From the NCBI GenBank assembly GCA_016647705.1, contig CM028327.1, positions 11,854,365-11,918,364 of the forward strand: a DNA stretch of 64,000 nucleotides, read 5' to 3'. The notes under the pieces are model-generated. The model worked only from the letters and a program-made list of their open reading frames with translations. It was not told where the DNA came from and did no database searches. Position 1 is the first letter of the stretch; every line of letters starts with the position of its first letter. Below are positions 1 to 11,659 of this stretch, piece after piece. The stretch is from Eucommia ulmoides (lineage: Eukaryota; Streptophyta; Magnoliopsida; Garryales; Eucommiaceae). The position numbers were made by a program, and so were the translations under genes.

Positions 1-480
1 TTTTCTAACCAAAATACCATTCATGTAAACGTTGAATGTAACATTCAACAACTGTGGGTGTTGAATGTACCATCAATTGTTATTTTTTATTTTTATTTTT
101 ATTTTTATTTATTTTTTTAATGATGTTATTTTTTTCTGACCAAAATATCTTTCATATGGATATTGAATATAACATTCAACATTTGTGGGTGTTGAATGTA
201 ATATTAATTGTTCTTTGTTTTTTTCATCAATTGTTTTTTTTTTAATGATGTTATCTTTTTCTGATAAAAAATACATTTCATGTGGATGTTAAATGTAATA
301 TTCAACACCTATAGATGTTGAATGCATCAATTGTTCTTTTTTTATTTTTTATTTTTTTATTTAAGATGTTACATTCAACATGTTGAATGTAACATCAATT
401 GTTCTCTTGTTTTATGCGTCCACCGTTAAAAATCATATGATGTTATATTTAACACATGTAGATGTTGAATGTAATATCAA
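1..480. repeat. Tandem repeat, unit about 125 bp
   Basis: Three full and one partial unit, each with a T-rich stretch, 'TTTTTCTGACCAAAATA' or a variant, then a palindromic TTGAATGTAACATTCAA core, then 'ATCAATTGTT'. Units start near 1, 129 and 255, with a shorter unit from about 362. Copies have diverged. No protein is supported; the ORFs here are low-complexity. Confidence 0.75.
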
Positions 481-1140
481 TTATCACACACAAGTTATTT
501 TTGTCACAAACAATGAAAACACCATTGATTTTGTTACAAAATAAACTGCAAATTGTAGCATACAAAGTGTAAATAGTCAAACACAATTGCAAGGTCCATC
601 AAATTCTCTCTCTAATCCACAGAAATCTAAAACAAAGTGCCATCCCGAAAACGAAGATCCCCCAACAAAATTCAAACATTTTGTCTGATGCGAATTGGAG
701 CGGAAAAAAACAAAATCGAAGCTTAAACAAAAATCGAACACAATTAGGAACAAACCACTAGATATTTATCAACAATCGCTAAGAGTTAGGGTTTCGCACC
801 TTAGAAATTGAAGATTCCAAATACAAATCACGACGAAACAACGGTTTTGCACCTCAAAAATTGAAGATTCTGAGTACAAATCACGACGAAACAGTCGGAT
901 CCCTGCAACTCCGCCAGATCTAGCCATCGCCATCGCCGATTCGACATCATGATCAATAGCAACGGTGGGAGGGGTATTTCGGTAAACTCGTCCCTCGCCA
1001 TTTTCGAAAATGGGAGTTTTCGGTGCAAGATTTACAGGCGATGAGAGTAATCGGTGCAAGAAACAGGGGTCGATGGGAGTCATCGATGCATTAAAAAGGC
1101 GGTAGGAGTAGGCGGAAAATAATTCTTTTTTTTTTTGGAG
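481..1140. other. Unassigned sequence with a 53-bp tandem duplication
   Basis: No gene recognised. A 53-bp segment containing 'AATTGAAGATTC' and 'ACAAATCACGACGAAACA' occurs twice in tandem (797-849 and 850-898). A 104-codon minus-strand ORF crosses it, but part of its peptide simply repeats because of the duplication and it has no recognisable domain. The GC content is a little higher than its surroundings, so this could be a fragment of a 5'UTR or of a mobile element. Confidence 0.4.
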
Positions 1141-1408
1141 TAATCGGTAATTTTCTCTTTTTGTTCCTCTAAGGCACTTTGGTACATAGTCTTCCTTTTT
1201 ATTAACAAATTAACCATATTTGACCTTCAATTTATGTATTATGCCATTATACAACATCTATAGTCGTTGAAATAAAAATGGAAACTCCATTAAATCATGA
1301 AGCGAACCATGTTTAAAGATATCAACATTATGAACGTTTTCAATTAAAAAAAAAAAAAAAAAATATCATTTTAATGTACAATTCATACTCTTCATTTTGA
1401 TATATATA

Positions 1409-1439
<31 letters not shown>

Positions 1440-3537
1440 ATATTTTATATTTTTTATTATTATTATTATTTTTTTTTTGAAAAAAATTACAAACTTATGA
1501 ATGTTCACAACACTATCAAATTAGAGCGATATTGGTAGAGATTATATTTTCTTAAAATATTTGAATCCTACGCTACTCACTCGTTATTCTCTTTCATATT
1601 TAGACTTATTTTCTTCCTTTGGTTTTAGATGTACTACCACTTTGGGTTATTATTCAGGTTCTGAATATGCAAATTAATGTCTCCTTTAACTGTGAACATT
1701 CACATTTTATTTTGTTATTTTGAACTTTTAATACAATGGTTACAATGATTGTTGTTAAAATACTATGAATGTTCACGACATCTAATGTGAATATCTACAT
1801 TTGTGACTTCCCTTCACAATAAATATCAAATTATTAATGTAAAATATTCAAATATTGTACTACATTTTACCGACCGTATTTATATTGTAAACATTTACAT
1901 TCTCTTTATTATAATTTGTTGTAACATTAAGTTTTAGATGCACTATCACATTACATATTGTCAGGTCTTGCATATGTAAATGAATGTTTAGTTTAATTGT
2001 GAACATTTATATTGTTGTGTATTGCTGTAAATGTTCACCAGATTTAATCGAAATATCAATAAGATCATTCACACTAGTGTTGTAAATGTTCATACTATTT
2101 TGGAACAAAAATTGTTTAGAGTGAACATTTTTATCAGTGTGTAGAATGGGGAAAAAAACAGTGGTAATACGATAATAAGACTTGGAAACAAGGAAAGAAC
2201 TAACATAGAATCTTAAATATGTAATAGGCACAAAAAATTTAAATTTGAAGCCCTCACCTGCAATTTTTCAGCAAATAACAGGCAATTCAAAAAGAAAATA
2301 ACGATCAATTAGAAGGGCATAGCCTGAAAAAATAGAAATTTGAAGGGGGAAAAAAAAAAGGATTTTTGAGGCCCTTCTTCGTTCATCTTCGACAAAAAAA
2401 AAAATTGATTTTTAAATGGAGGGAGCAAAGCAAAATCCGGAGATTTTGATTATCCATTCAAGTTTATTACTTCATAGATTTTTACAAAATCAATTTTGAT
2501 TAATAGATATTGATGATGCCGAAATATGGTTCATTGGATCCCACAATGTGGGTGAATTTCGCCTGGTTGACTTCGTTTACTTGTCCCTGCAAAATAAGGC
2601 TTAGACATCAGGGGTTGGATTCTCATTAAAGCTCTTTCGGTATAAGAATAAGTCATCATTATTTAGAGAAAAAATATGTTTAAGGGAATTTAAAGTTGAA
2701 TTTATGCTGAGGTAAAGTTTACCGCCCTCTAATAAGACATGCAAACTCAAGAATTCATCTTTGCCTATTTTGCTCTTAAGTCAGGATTTATTTTCAACTA
2801 GAGAGTAGAATGGAAGACTTGTGTTTTGTAAACAAGTCTTGTTGTGTCATTTGGTGAAGAATAAGACCTCTATTTATAAGGATTTTGTGAGCCAATTTTT
2901 TAGTTAAATACTCAATTGGTGGAAAAATTAGGGCACTATTAATTAGTGGTTAAGTCTTTTGAAATTAAATACTCCATTGGCGGAGAAATTAGGTCACCAC
3001 TAATTAGTGATTAATTTTAGTGGTCAAATTAGGTCATAATAGTAAATAGTTAGCAAAATTACCTATTTAAATTACCCATTATCACTAGCCCCCACTTTTT
3101 CTTTCGACAAGTCAAATGGAAGGGTAGATCTTTCTCTCTATTTTTGTTGCTCCATAGTAAGGTTCGTACTCTGTGTGGTGGAGATTGTACCCTGGACCTC
3201 TATGCTTACCAACGAGTGAGAGTTGGAGAACAACGAGTTGTCAAGGTCGATAGAAGACCAAGAAGTCCTGAAGCTCGAGCCGGAGGCGAAGGCGAAGGCC
3301 TTGAGACTCATATTTGTTCGTAGATACTCATATTTCCCTATAGAACATATTTCACACCGTTTAAAATAAAGAAGAATAATTTAAATTATGATATAAAATA
3401 TCAAATACTAAATAAGAAGTAACCTATTGAACATATTTAACACATTTGAAATTGATAAAGAAAATATAAAAAAATTGGAAGTTATGATACTAAACATCAA
3501 ATATCAAATGAAAAATAAATTACTAATATTTATTTTA
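1141..3537. other. AT-rich intergenic sequence with short repeats
   Basis: No gene seen. It holds an (AT)n/(GATATA)n microsatellite near 1401-1442 and recurring GAATGTTCAC or its complement (about 1499-2110) on both strands. A degenerate direct repeat of about 68 bp lies at about 2898-3030 ('AAATACTCAATTGG' and 'AAATACTCCATTGG'). A less AT-rich patch at 3090-3310 may be an LTR or UTR remnant; I could not assign it. Confidence 0.4.
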
Positions 3538-5796
3538 GGGCATGTTTGATAAAAAAAAATAAAAAATTAAGCACTTAATACTGATTAAATTAATTACTTA
3601 ATTAATTAAGTGTGTTTGACAAATGTAATAAAAATTACTTAATTAATTAAATTAGCTCAAAAATTAAGTGAAATATTAAGTAAAAAATTCATTAAAGCTC
3701 CCCTAACTTAATTTTTTTTGCAGAAAGCGCTCAGATTTTTTCAAATTAAAAAAAAAAAAAAAAAAAAATTGACTGTTTTACCCTTGGGGATGTAGGGTTT
3801 CTTCTGTTCTGTTCATCATTTTCCAGAGCGATGGAGGCAACGACGACGAGTTGAGAAGAGAGAGAGAAGGCTCGGGTCAGGTCATCCGAAGCGGCTCACC
3901 AAATATAGAGTTCAGTTTCGGAGCACGATCCGTTGATTCATCGATCCTCTTTGTCTGGGGTACTTTTGTTCACACATTGAATTTGATCATTTTTTTGCTA
4001 GATACATTGATTTTGCTCATTGATCCACTGAAATCGATTTTTATCGTAAGCGATTTGCTCTATTTTTTGTCTATCATCATATGTTCTGATTGATTGAGCT
4101 TCAGCCTGCATGATTGTGCAATTTGTTTGTGTGCGTTGTTTTAGCTGAATCTCTTGATTCGTAAGATCTTGTTGATATCTGGAGATTTTGTTACTTCGTA
4201 GAATCATAGTTCTTCCGTCTTTGATACTCGAAAATTTCACGCAGAGATAGTAATGATAATTGGTCTAGTGAAGTGTTTGATTGTAGAAAACTATGATAAT
4301 TCTGTGTTTCAACAGCTACTACTTTATTTATAATCCAAAGTTATTTATATTAGAGAATTAAAAGGAAGAAATGCAAATGTTTCTTAGCTATCATTTGTTC
4401 AAATCTTCACATATCTGATGTCGATCCATTGAAATAAAAGGTATTTATTTCCGATTACTGAATCCTCTTCTCAATTCAATTTATAGTTTCAATGGTCTTG
4501 ATGTTACTATTGGGTAGCATATATCCATTCAATTTGCTAGTGTGGGTTCTAGGTTTTAGGTGGTTAGGTCTGCTGTTATGATTTTGTGTACTGTGGGAAT
4601 TGACTTTTCTTTGATCTTGTCGTTCAAGATGTGATTTTGTTTTTGGGTATGTTCCTTCTCAATGTGTTCTCTTTGAATTCTTATTCTTCTTTCCATTTCT
4701 TCTTTGTAAATCCTGTTGTGTAATTTTTGTTCTTTGTTCTTTGTTTTTGGGTTGTCATAAACCGACATTTTGGATGGAAGTGTTCTTGATTTTCAGATTC
4801 GACTGTCTTGGTAGGTTTATGAGTTGAATGCTGGCTAATGCTTGCATTTCTTTAAAATGTAGATCGTTCTAAGACCCAATGAACTTAGATCTATTGGTAA
4901 AGTCTCAATTAGCTGATTGATTCTCGTTGGTTTTACTTCTAAATTTCAATTTTGCTCTTTTTGGTCGAAATCATGTGATTTTTCGACATGGGATGCTTTA
5001 TATGCTTCTATTTTGCTATCATGATCAACAATGTCCTATTGTGATCGTTCATTTTCTTCACTCTTGTTCATAGAATTAAGGGCGGGTTGGTTTTACATTT
5101 TGAAAACAATACTTTCTACTTGTTATTGAACAACATGTTTTGAAAGTGAATAGTTTTCGAGTCACTGAAATATAGAAGACTGTTTGCATGGCCAAAATAT
5201 TGGAAGTTGATGGCATCATATATATTTGGAGTGCAGAAAAATATTGTTATTGTTTATGTAGCTATTCATAACTATCTTCGAAAAACAATTATGACAGATA
5301 ATTTTTTCGAACAATTTACTGAAGGTTATGAAGCAAATGAATCATCTGATGATGAAATAATTACTTTAGAAATTGAAACTAAAAGGGGGACCACGTAAGC
5401 AGATCAAGTATATATAATTAACTTGAGAGAGAATTGGAATTGAATTGTTTAATTCCCGAATTTAATTATTATTTTTTTGTTGAATTCTATGTTATTGATG
5501 ACTTGTGATAATTTATATATTTGAACTTTTTAATATGTTATTGGTGTTTTTATTTTATTATTTTGTTCTCTATATTTTTTTTATAATCTTGATTCAAGGG
5601 CAATTATGTAAATTAAACAATTTTCAGCATTTAAATTTTATACTTATTAAACAAACAAACAAAATTCAGCACTTAAATTTTCAGCACAATTTTATCAAAT
5701 AACCTTCTTAAATTTTCAACACTTAAAATTTAAGTACTTAATTTTCAGCACTTAAATTTTCAGAACTTAAAATTTAATTGGTTATCAAATAAGCCA
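3538..5796 (+). mobile_element. Degenerate PIF/Harbinger-type DNA transposon
   Basis: The left end GGGCATGTTTGATAA and the reverse complement of the right end, TGGCTTATTTGATAA, form a 15-bp imperfect terminal inverted repeat (12 of 15 match). Both are flanked by TTA (3535-3537 and 5797-5799), the 3-bp target preference of PIF/Harbinger elements. Sub-terminal sequence on both sides is rich in 'AATTAAGTG' or 'TTCAGCACTTAAA' motifs. Near the right end is a peptide resembling the C-terminus of the family's DDE nuclease (5207-5398). Sequence from about 3780 to 5100 looks like a UTR and intron rather than transposase, so most coding sequence is lost or replaced. The ends are read directly; the superfamily follows from target site plus transposase remnant. 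Confidence 0.7.
5207..5398 (+). pseudogene. Harbinger transposase C-terminal remnant
   Basis: A 63-codon open stretch contains 'YVAIHNYLRK' followed by 'DNFFEQF' and an acidic tail (ESSDDE). This matches the end of plant Harbinger nucleases, where a conserved 'xALHNFIRx' helix precedes a D/E-x-F segment and an acidic tail. The catalytic DDE region that should lie upstream is not recognisable. The fragment sits about 400 bp inside the right terminal repeat, where a plus-strand transposase would end. I identified it from family memory; a profile search would settle it. Confidence 0.55.
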
Positions 5797-6804
5797 TTAG
5801 TTTATCTTAAATATTTATAACAATTTAAAATAAAATAATGAATTGTGCTCAATCTATATATCTATTAAAAAAATAGCCCAAACAAATGAAGAAAAAAGTC
5901 TCAAAAAATTAGTACATTTTGGATTGGAACTCTTCCCTCTATATATTACTTAGTTATTTTTAATTTTTAAGTATTTAAATAAATAGTTCGACCTTAAATG
6001 AAGATAAAAAAAAAAATTAAATAACGTGAAAAACATAATTATAGATTCATTCAAAATTAACGTTCCGAAAAAGTGTAAATTTTTCCAACATCTGCAAATT
6101 TAAGTTGATAGGTTTATATTTTGCATGCAATATAAATATCACACTTGAACACCATTTTTATCTTAGTTTGCCCCTTGCAAAAAGCTCTCTTTAAAAAGTG
6201 TAACATTTTGTTAGAGGGCATTTAATTTTATAGTCACTTTTGTCATTAGTTTTATTCTTGATTTAGTTCAAGTGCGAGATTACAAGGGAGAAAGGTAAAT
6301 CAAAAAAAAAAGTGGGGAGAGATTATTATAATTAATTTGATGACATTAAGCCTGAATGAGGGGATAACCCTTGATCGATCACTATGGCGTAAACGAATTC
6401 ATGTAGCCGACCATTCTTAACAGGAATAAATTTAATTGCTTAGTATTAAACCTCTTCTCTTGAATGTTTATATACCTTCTGCCTTTAAATCCTCTCTTTG
6501 TCACTGTTTTTTCACTTACCGATTCAAAATTTAATTAAATTATGTTTTAAATTTTATGAGGTAATGTTTAATAGACATAAAAATATATATATAATTTTGA
6601 AAAGAAAAAAAAAAGAATTGGAATTAAACTAGTAATATTCTTAATTAGAGAGGGATGACTTATTAATTTTGTAATTGTATTAGGAAGTATTGATATTTAA
6701 ATAAAGAATTTAAATTTATAAAATGAAATTCCTGTGATTCAATGAGATTTTCATACTTTGAATAATCATATTATTATTAATTTTCATATATTGTGCATAA
6801 CATG

Positions 6805-6900
<96 letters not shown>

Positions 6901-7300
6901 ATTATGGGATGATCATGGACTTAGATTGTTTGAGCTATGTGATTGGTTTATTTTAATGGTTTTAATTTTTGGCATTGGGTGGTTTATTCCAAGATGGTTT
7001 TAATTTAATTCTTGAGGAATTTTTTCAAGGGCTTGCACATGCTTTACCTAATTTTATTTTGTTGTATTTTTTCGCTCTCGATACCCCTTTATCCCTCGAA
7101 AATGTATCCCTGTCGGTTTTTTTTTTGTTGTTGTTATCATTTTTTTTTTTTTTGTAATTTAAGAAGACAAATGGGAGACCAATGAAGACAAGAAAAGAGA
7201 AGCGAAAAGGAGCATGAAGCGATGGAAGCCAAAAGATGACAAAAACACCGAGGAAAGAAAATCCATGAGATGAATCATCTTCAAAGTTTAGTGAATAACA
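5797..7300. other. AT-rich intergenic sequence
   Basis: No supported gene. Mostly AT-rich DNA with a long (AT)n tract in the middle. A short patch at about 6375-6415 could encode a 'WRKRIHVAD' peptide seen scattered in plant genomes, too short to call. Confidence 0.4.
6806..6898. repeat. (AT)n microsatellite, about 93 bp
   Basis: Uninterrupted AT dinucleotides across about 46 units, the longest simple repeat in the window. Shorter AT tracts lie near 1402, 9610, 11311, 11424, 17100, 26602, 29132, 42239 and 61049. Confidence 0.95.
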
Positions 7301-9189
7301 ACTTAGGTTAAGTAGATCTAGATTTGACTCACTGGAGAGTTGAATTGAACTAAAAGTCCATGATCATCTGAACCCATTCATATGCATGTTGGGATAATTT
7401 ATTTATTTGCTAAGTTGCATCTAAGCCCATTTAGCATGTGTTTATGGGGGGCATTATTTATTCTTCTTTATGTATGAGATTGATGTTAAAACAAATTAAA
7501 TAATTTAAAGATGAGATCTTAAAAACTGAAATCCCTCAAATCAAATATTAAGATGCAAACATGAGCATATAAGATATGTGTCATCGTGGTTTTCCACGGG
7601 AGAATAAGTTCGGGATATATTTTAATAAGCCCTAAAGATAACCAATACCTGGTAGAGTGAGATTGTGCTAGGGAAATCAAGCTATCAATGACTTTGTTTT
7701 TATTTTAGATAACATGCAAATAGTAGACTGGTGAGATTCAATACTAGATAGTGTCAAGGTCTCAGTGGAACTAGTTTGGACCATGCCTAGTAGTATAACT
7801 TAATTAGAGAGGTGGACTCCATGCAGAATTGATGGAAAGAAATAAAGAATAGAAAAGATTTACATATGGCTTTCGTGGACTTAATAAAACTTATAATCCG
7901 GGTACCCAAAGGATTATTGTGGTGGGTTTTAGAAAAGAAAGAAGTATCCAATGCTTTCAATTATATTGATTTATTTAACAACATGAATGTATAGTCATTG
8001 ATGTTAGAACAATAGGAGTTAATACCCATGTCTTCTCAAATAATATATGCTTACTTTAAGGATATTTTTAAGTTCAATCACAGATAATGTGAGCTTCATG
8101 CAAACTAGATACCAAATACAATTTGGATCTTACCAAGAAGTAAGTAGTAAGAGTTACTTGCCAAAAAGGCTCGATGGGCCAATACCTGATAGTGTGAAGG
8201 TTGCTAACAATGTTGGATATACAATTTTCCACAAGGAACATTTAGAATGTACTCAAGAGGGATTCTGCGAGATTCATAGGAGATCCTAAAATCTAAAATC
8301 AATGTATTTTACTTTTCTACTAAACTTATTTGTTGCATTTTTTTTTTTTTTATATATCATAATTTCGAAATCAGTGAAAAACATTTAAAAAAAAAAAAAT
8401 ACTTTCATCAGACGTAAACTATCAAATTTACTAAGTATATTAAAACTTTGTTTTAACATTCTACAAATTAGATTACGTTTGGGATGGTCTGGTCGTTGTG
8501 GCCTATGAGACCAACACTGATGAAGAGTGAGTAACTATCTAGAAATAGATAAAACAATGACAAGCTGACTCAGTTCTATCAGATATCATCAATGAGTAAT
8601 AAGATTAGGAAATTGTTTGAAGCGCTCTCGAGCTCATATGTGATTGTGCAATGCCTAGTATCTCTTTGGCTAGCATAGTTGTATTGCTAGGTACCATATA
8701 TTGAAGGATTTTTTCAGGTCCAAGATGTCAGCGGGATTATTGGTTAGGGACCATGTTCTTATAATGATTATCCAGGTTGAGGAATTGGAAGGTTGATGTT
8801 AGCTTTAAACCACAACCTGGTTGTAGATCTCGTTCTTTAATTGTTGCCAGATTTGTTCAACCAGTTTGTGGTGAATTTCAATATGAACAATTTATAAGTG
8901 ACTCTTTTATGGCTTCTTAAGCATGAGGTAACGCAATTGTTGTAAGCCAATTGGTGTTGTCGCCACCCACATGAATTTAGGCTACTCTTGTTGTACGTGT
9001 CCACCACCGATTAGGGGCCGTTTTAGCACAACACGATGACTCGGCATAGTGAATATTGCCAATGGGATCTTTAAAAACTCTAGATGATTGTTTCTCATAG
9101 TGGACAAGCTTTCTACTTGCAAGGGGAAGGAAGAAGAAGAATAGTAAGGCAAACTCTTCTTTGAACGGAAGATAAAGCTAAAGAAATGG
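7301..9189 (+). other. Unassigned, probably 5' part of copia A
   Basis: No clear gene. It lies directly upstream of a recognisable copia zinc-knuckle/protease fragment, so it probably holds that element's 5' LTR, leader and gag. I found no primer site or LTR boundary. An 80-codon ORF at 8047-8289 has no recognised domain. Many stops occur in every frame from 8480 to 9190. Confidence 0.4.
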
Positions 9190-9386
9190 AAGAATGGATA
9201 GTGATTTTACTACGGTCAATATGGCCATTGGAAGAGGAGTTGTCTATAGTTTCTACGTTACAAGGACAAATTTTCTGAAGGCATGTAAGATTTGTTTGTT
9301 GTTATTGGTTATTTGACAACCTATTTTATTTTGGATTGCATTTTAGACTCTGATGCTAATTCACATGTGTATAATGCTATGCAGGG
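9190..9386 (+). pseudogene. Copia A gag zinc-knuckle and protease fragment
   Basis: Translation gives a degraded zinc-knuckle end 'GHWKRSC', then 'DLFVV', then 'ILDSDANSHVYNAMQG'. In Tork/Tnt1-type copia elements the same order is GHWKRNCP, a spacer, and ILDSGATNHVCSSLQG, where DSGA is the aspartic protease site. Here the active-site glycine is changed (DSGA to DSDA) and stops interrupt the frame. The fragment ends at the insertion point of the minus-strand LARD. Confidence 0.7.
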
Positions 9387-11419
9387 TGTCACGACCCGGT
9401 TTTCCAGGGTCGCTACTATGGTTTCTCCTATAGAGAATTTCTACCCCAAACCGACTGGTCGAATGTCCAATCTATAAAATTCGGTAAATTTTATAATAAT
9501 GGCAATAACTCTAGTTGTCGATTTTACGACGGAAATTTTCAAATATAATAATCACCATTTTAAATACGACCAAATAATCAATCATTTATTTTAATTTAAT
9601 CCACGAATTATATATATATATATATATAATGGCAACAAGAAATTAGTAATTCTTTTAAGAAAAACATCTTTTAATTTACCATATGGCGGCAAAATTTAAA
9701 ATTACCAAGTTTATAATTAAAAACCGAATTTCCAACATTTGATCAAATCCGTTATCTTAAAACCATTTTTATTAAACCCGAAAATTCAATATATTAAAAT
9801 TAGAGACATTTTACAACGATTACGATAATTATAATTACCGTTTCCTCCAATTTATATCCATCCATTTATAATCCTAGTAATAATACAATTTTATACAATA
9901 CAACTATTTCAAAATATAGATAATGAAATTTAGCTAATTTATCCATCGTCGTCCTACTTTCTCTCTTTCTTTTCCTTTCCCATCAATTTGAAAGAATTAA
10001 ATAAATAATCTTCTGCAAATATTCTCTTTTTCCTTTTTCAGTTTAAAAAAATAAATAAATACAATTATTACAAATGGAAATTTAAATAAAAGTCTTTTCG
10101 TCGTTTTGTCCCCGCCAACCCTGCAACCAAAAACTATGGGGTTGTGAGCCAACGCTCAGTAGAACTCCAACCCCTCTAATATATGCATTTAATTAATATA
10201 ACATATAAACCACATTAGCATACTTGTCACATAAATTCCACATCGTCCAAATTATTTCATGTGATTAAACAGGTAAAATGTCACAACGATTTACCAAATA
10301 ATTTCATCATCACACCATGAGACAATTAAATACATATATTAAGAGAGTTCGGAATTCTACCTGCTTCGAATCGTCCATTTGCCGCAAGATGAATTTTATT
10401 GGGGTTGTTTGTGTAATTCTTGTTTTTCTTTTTCTTTCTCTTTCTTTTCCTGTTTTCTGTTTTTTGTTCTGCGACAGCCGGCACCGCTGCTACGTCGGGC
10501 TCACCGCCGCAGCGAATGCCACCCCATCTTTGCTCTGCTCACTGAAAACTCACCGCCGCGGCGAACGCCTCATTGCTGCGGCGATGGTCACTGTTTTTTC
10601 GCTTTGTTTTTTCGGTTTGGAACCAGCCACTAACTCTCTCTCTCCTCACCACCTCCAACGATCACCCTCGCCGCTCTTCCTCAATGATCTGAGCACACAT
10701 ACACACACAGAAAACTCATACACACATACCCCCGATCACATACCCATACTAAACACATACATACATACTTCTCTACCGACTTAACTCCACGGTCGACGAC
10801 TACCACCAACCGCCGTCGAACCAACTCACACCACCGTCACCCCTGTCGATCACCCACTACTCATACACACGCCAAACAAATGGAGGAACACACCCACACC
10901 CAAACGCCAAACACACACACCCACATAGTCACCGTCGACTGATCAACAACACACACATGGCACACACAACACACACACACGACAGCGCACACACTCACCG
11001 CCAGCGAACCATGACGACGAACCCACGTCGGACTGTCTTCTCTCTCTCTCTACTCTCTACTCCTGCGACGACGACGACGACGATCAAAACATGTACCACC
11101 GACGACCCCACACCCACAGCCGACGACCACCCTCAATGGAACACCCCCATGCGATGAACGAGCAAAAAATATACATACACGCACGCTGGACTGAATCACG
11201 CCAATCACACCGCCGACCGAACAATGGACAACCAAAACCCACACCGGCAATGACGACGCCACACATTTCTCTCCTTTGTTTTTTCCTTTTCCTTCTATTG
11301 TCATGTGTTTATATATATATATATATATATATGAGTTGAAAAAAAAAGGCCCAAGCCCTACCAGCGATAGTAAGGAGAGAAAGAGGTAAGGTCGGTAGGG
11401 CTTGGGCCTTTTTTTTCAA

Positions 11420-11459
<40 letters not shown>

Positions 11460-11659
11460 TATTATTTATTTTAGTTTTAATTAGATAAATCTCCCTCTAA
11501 TTAAAATTTTGAATCATTTAAGTTCAAAAGTTTACAATTTGTATTTTGAAAATTGCTAATTAATCCCTCAAATTTTAAATTAAAAACTATAACACTATCT
11601 ATCTCATAATTTCCTGAATGTGCGAAAACGCGTCTTAAATAAAAAAACAGGGTCTTACA
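9387..11659 (-). repeat. 3' LTR of gypsy-like LARD
   Basis: On the plus strand it starts TGTCACGACCCGG and ends GGTCTTACA, aligning along its length with 15050-17347. It includes a (CACACA)n and (GACGAC)n-rich stretch (10690-11260) that opens spurious ORFs on both strands. It differs from the other LTR by an inverted segment near 11363-11410. Confidence 0.85.
11331..11433. repeat. Long inverted repeat (hairpin) inside the LTR
   Basis: The left arm, ATGAGTTG, an A-run, then GGCCCAAGCCCTACC (11331-11362), is mirrored by GGTAGGGCTTGGGCC, a T-run, then CAACTCAT (11394-11433). The loop is 31 bp, and alternating AT on both sides extends the stem. The sister LTR (16983-17050) has only one arm followed by 'GACCTTACCTC', which appears here in inverted orientation. 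Confidence 0.9.

Noticed and set aside
769-1083. 104-codon minus-strand ORF as a gene
   Set aside because: Crosses a 53-bp tandem duplication, has no domain and no supported start context; an overlapping frame is open too.
6370-6420. 'WRKRIHVAD' peptide as a gene fragment
   Set aside because: Only about 14 residues; similar short peptides are scattered in plant genomes, so no function or origin can be claimed.
10317-11339. Several ORFs on both strands with His/Thr-rich peptides
   Set aside because: They lie in an LTR and come from (CACACA)n and (GACGAC)n repeats; equivalents recur in the sister LTR at 16 kb with different frames open.
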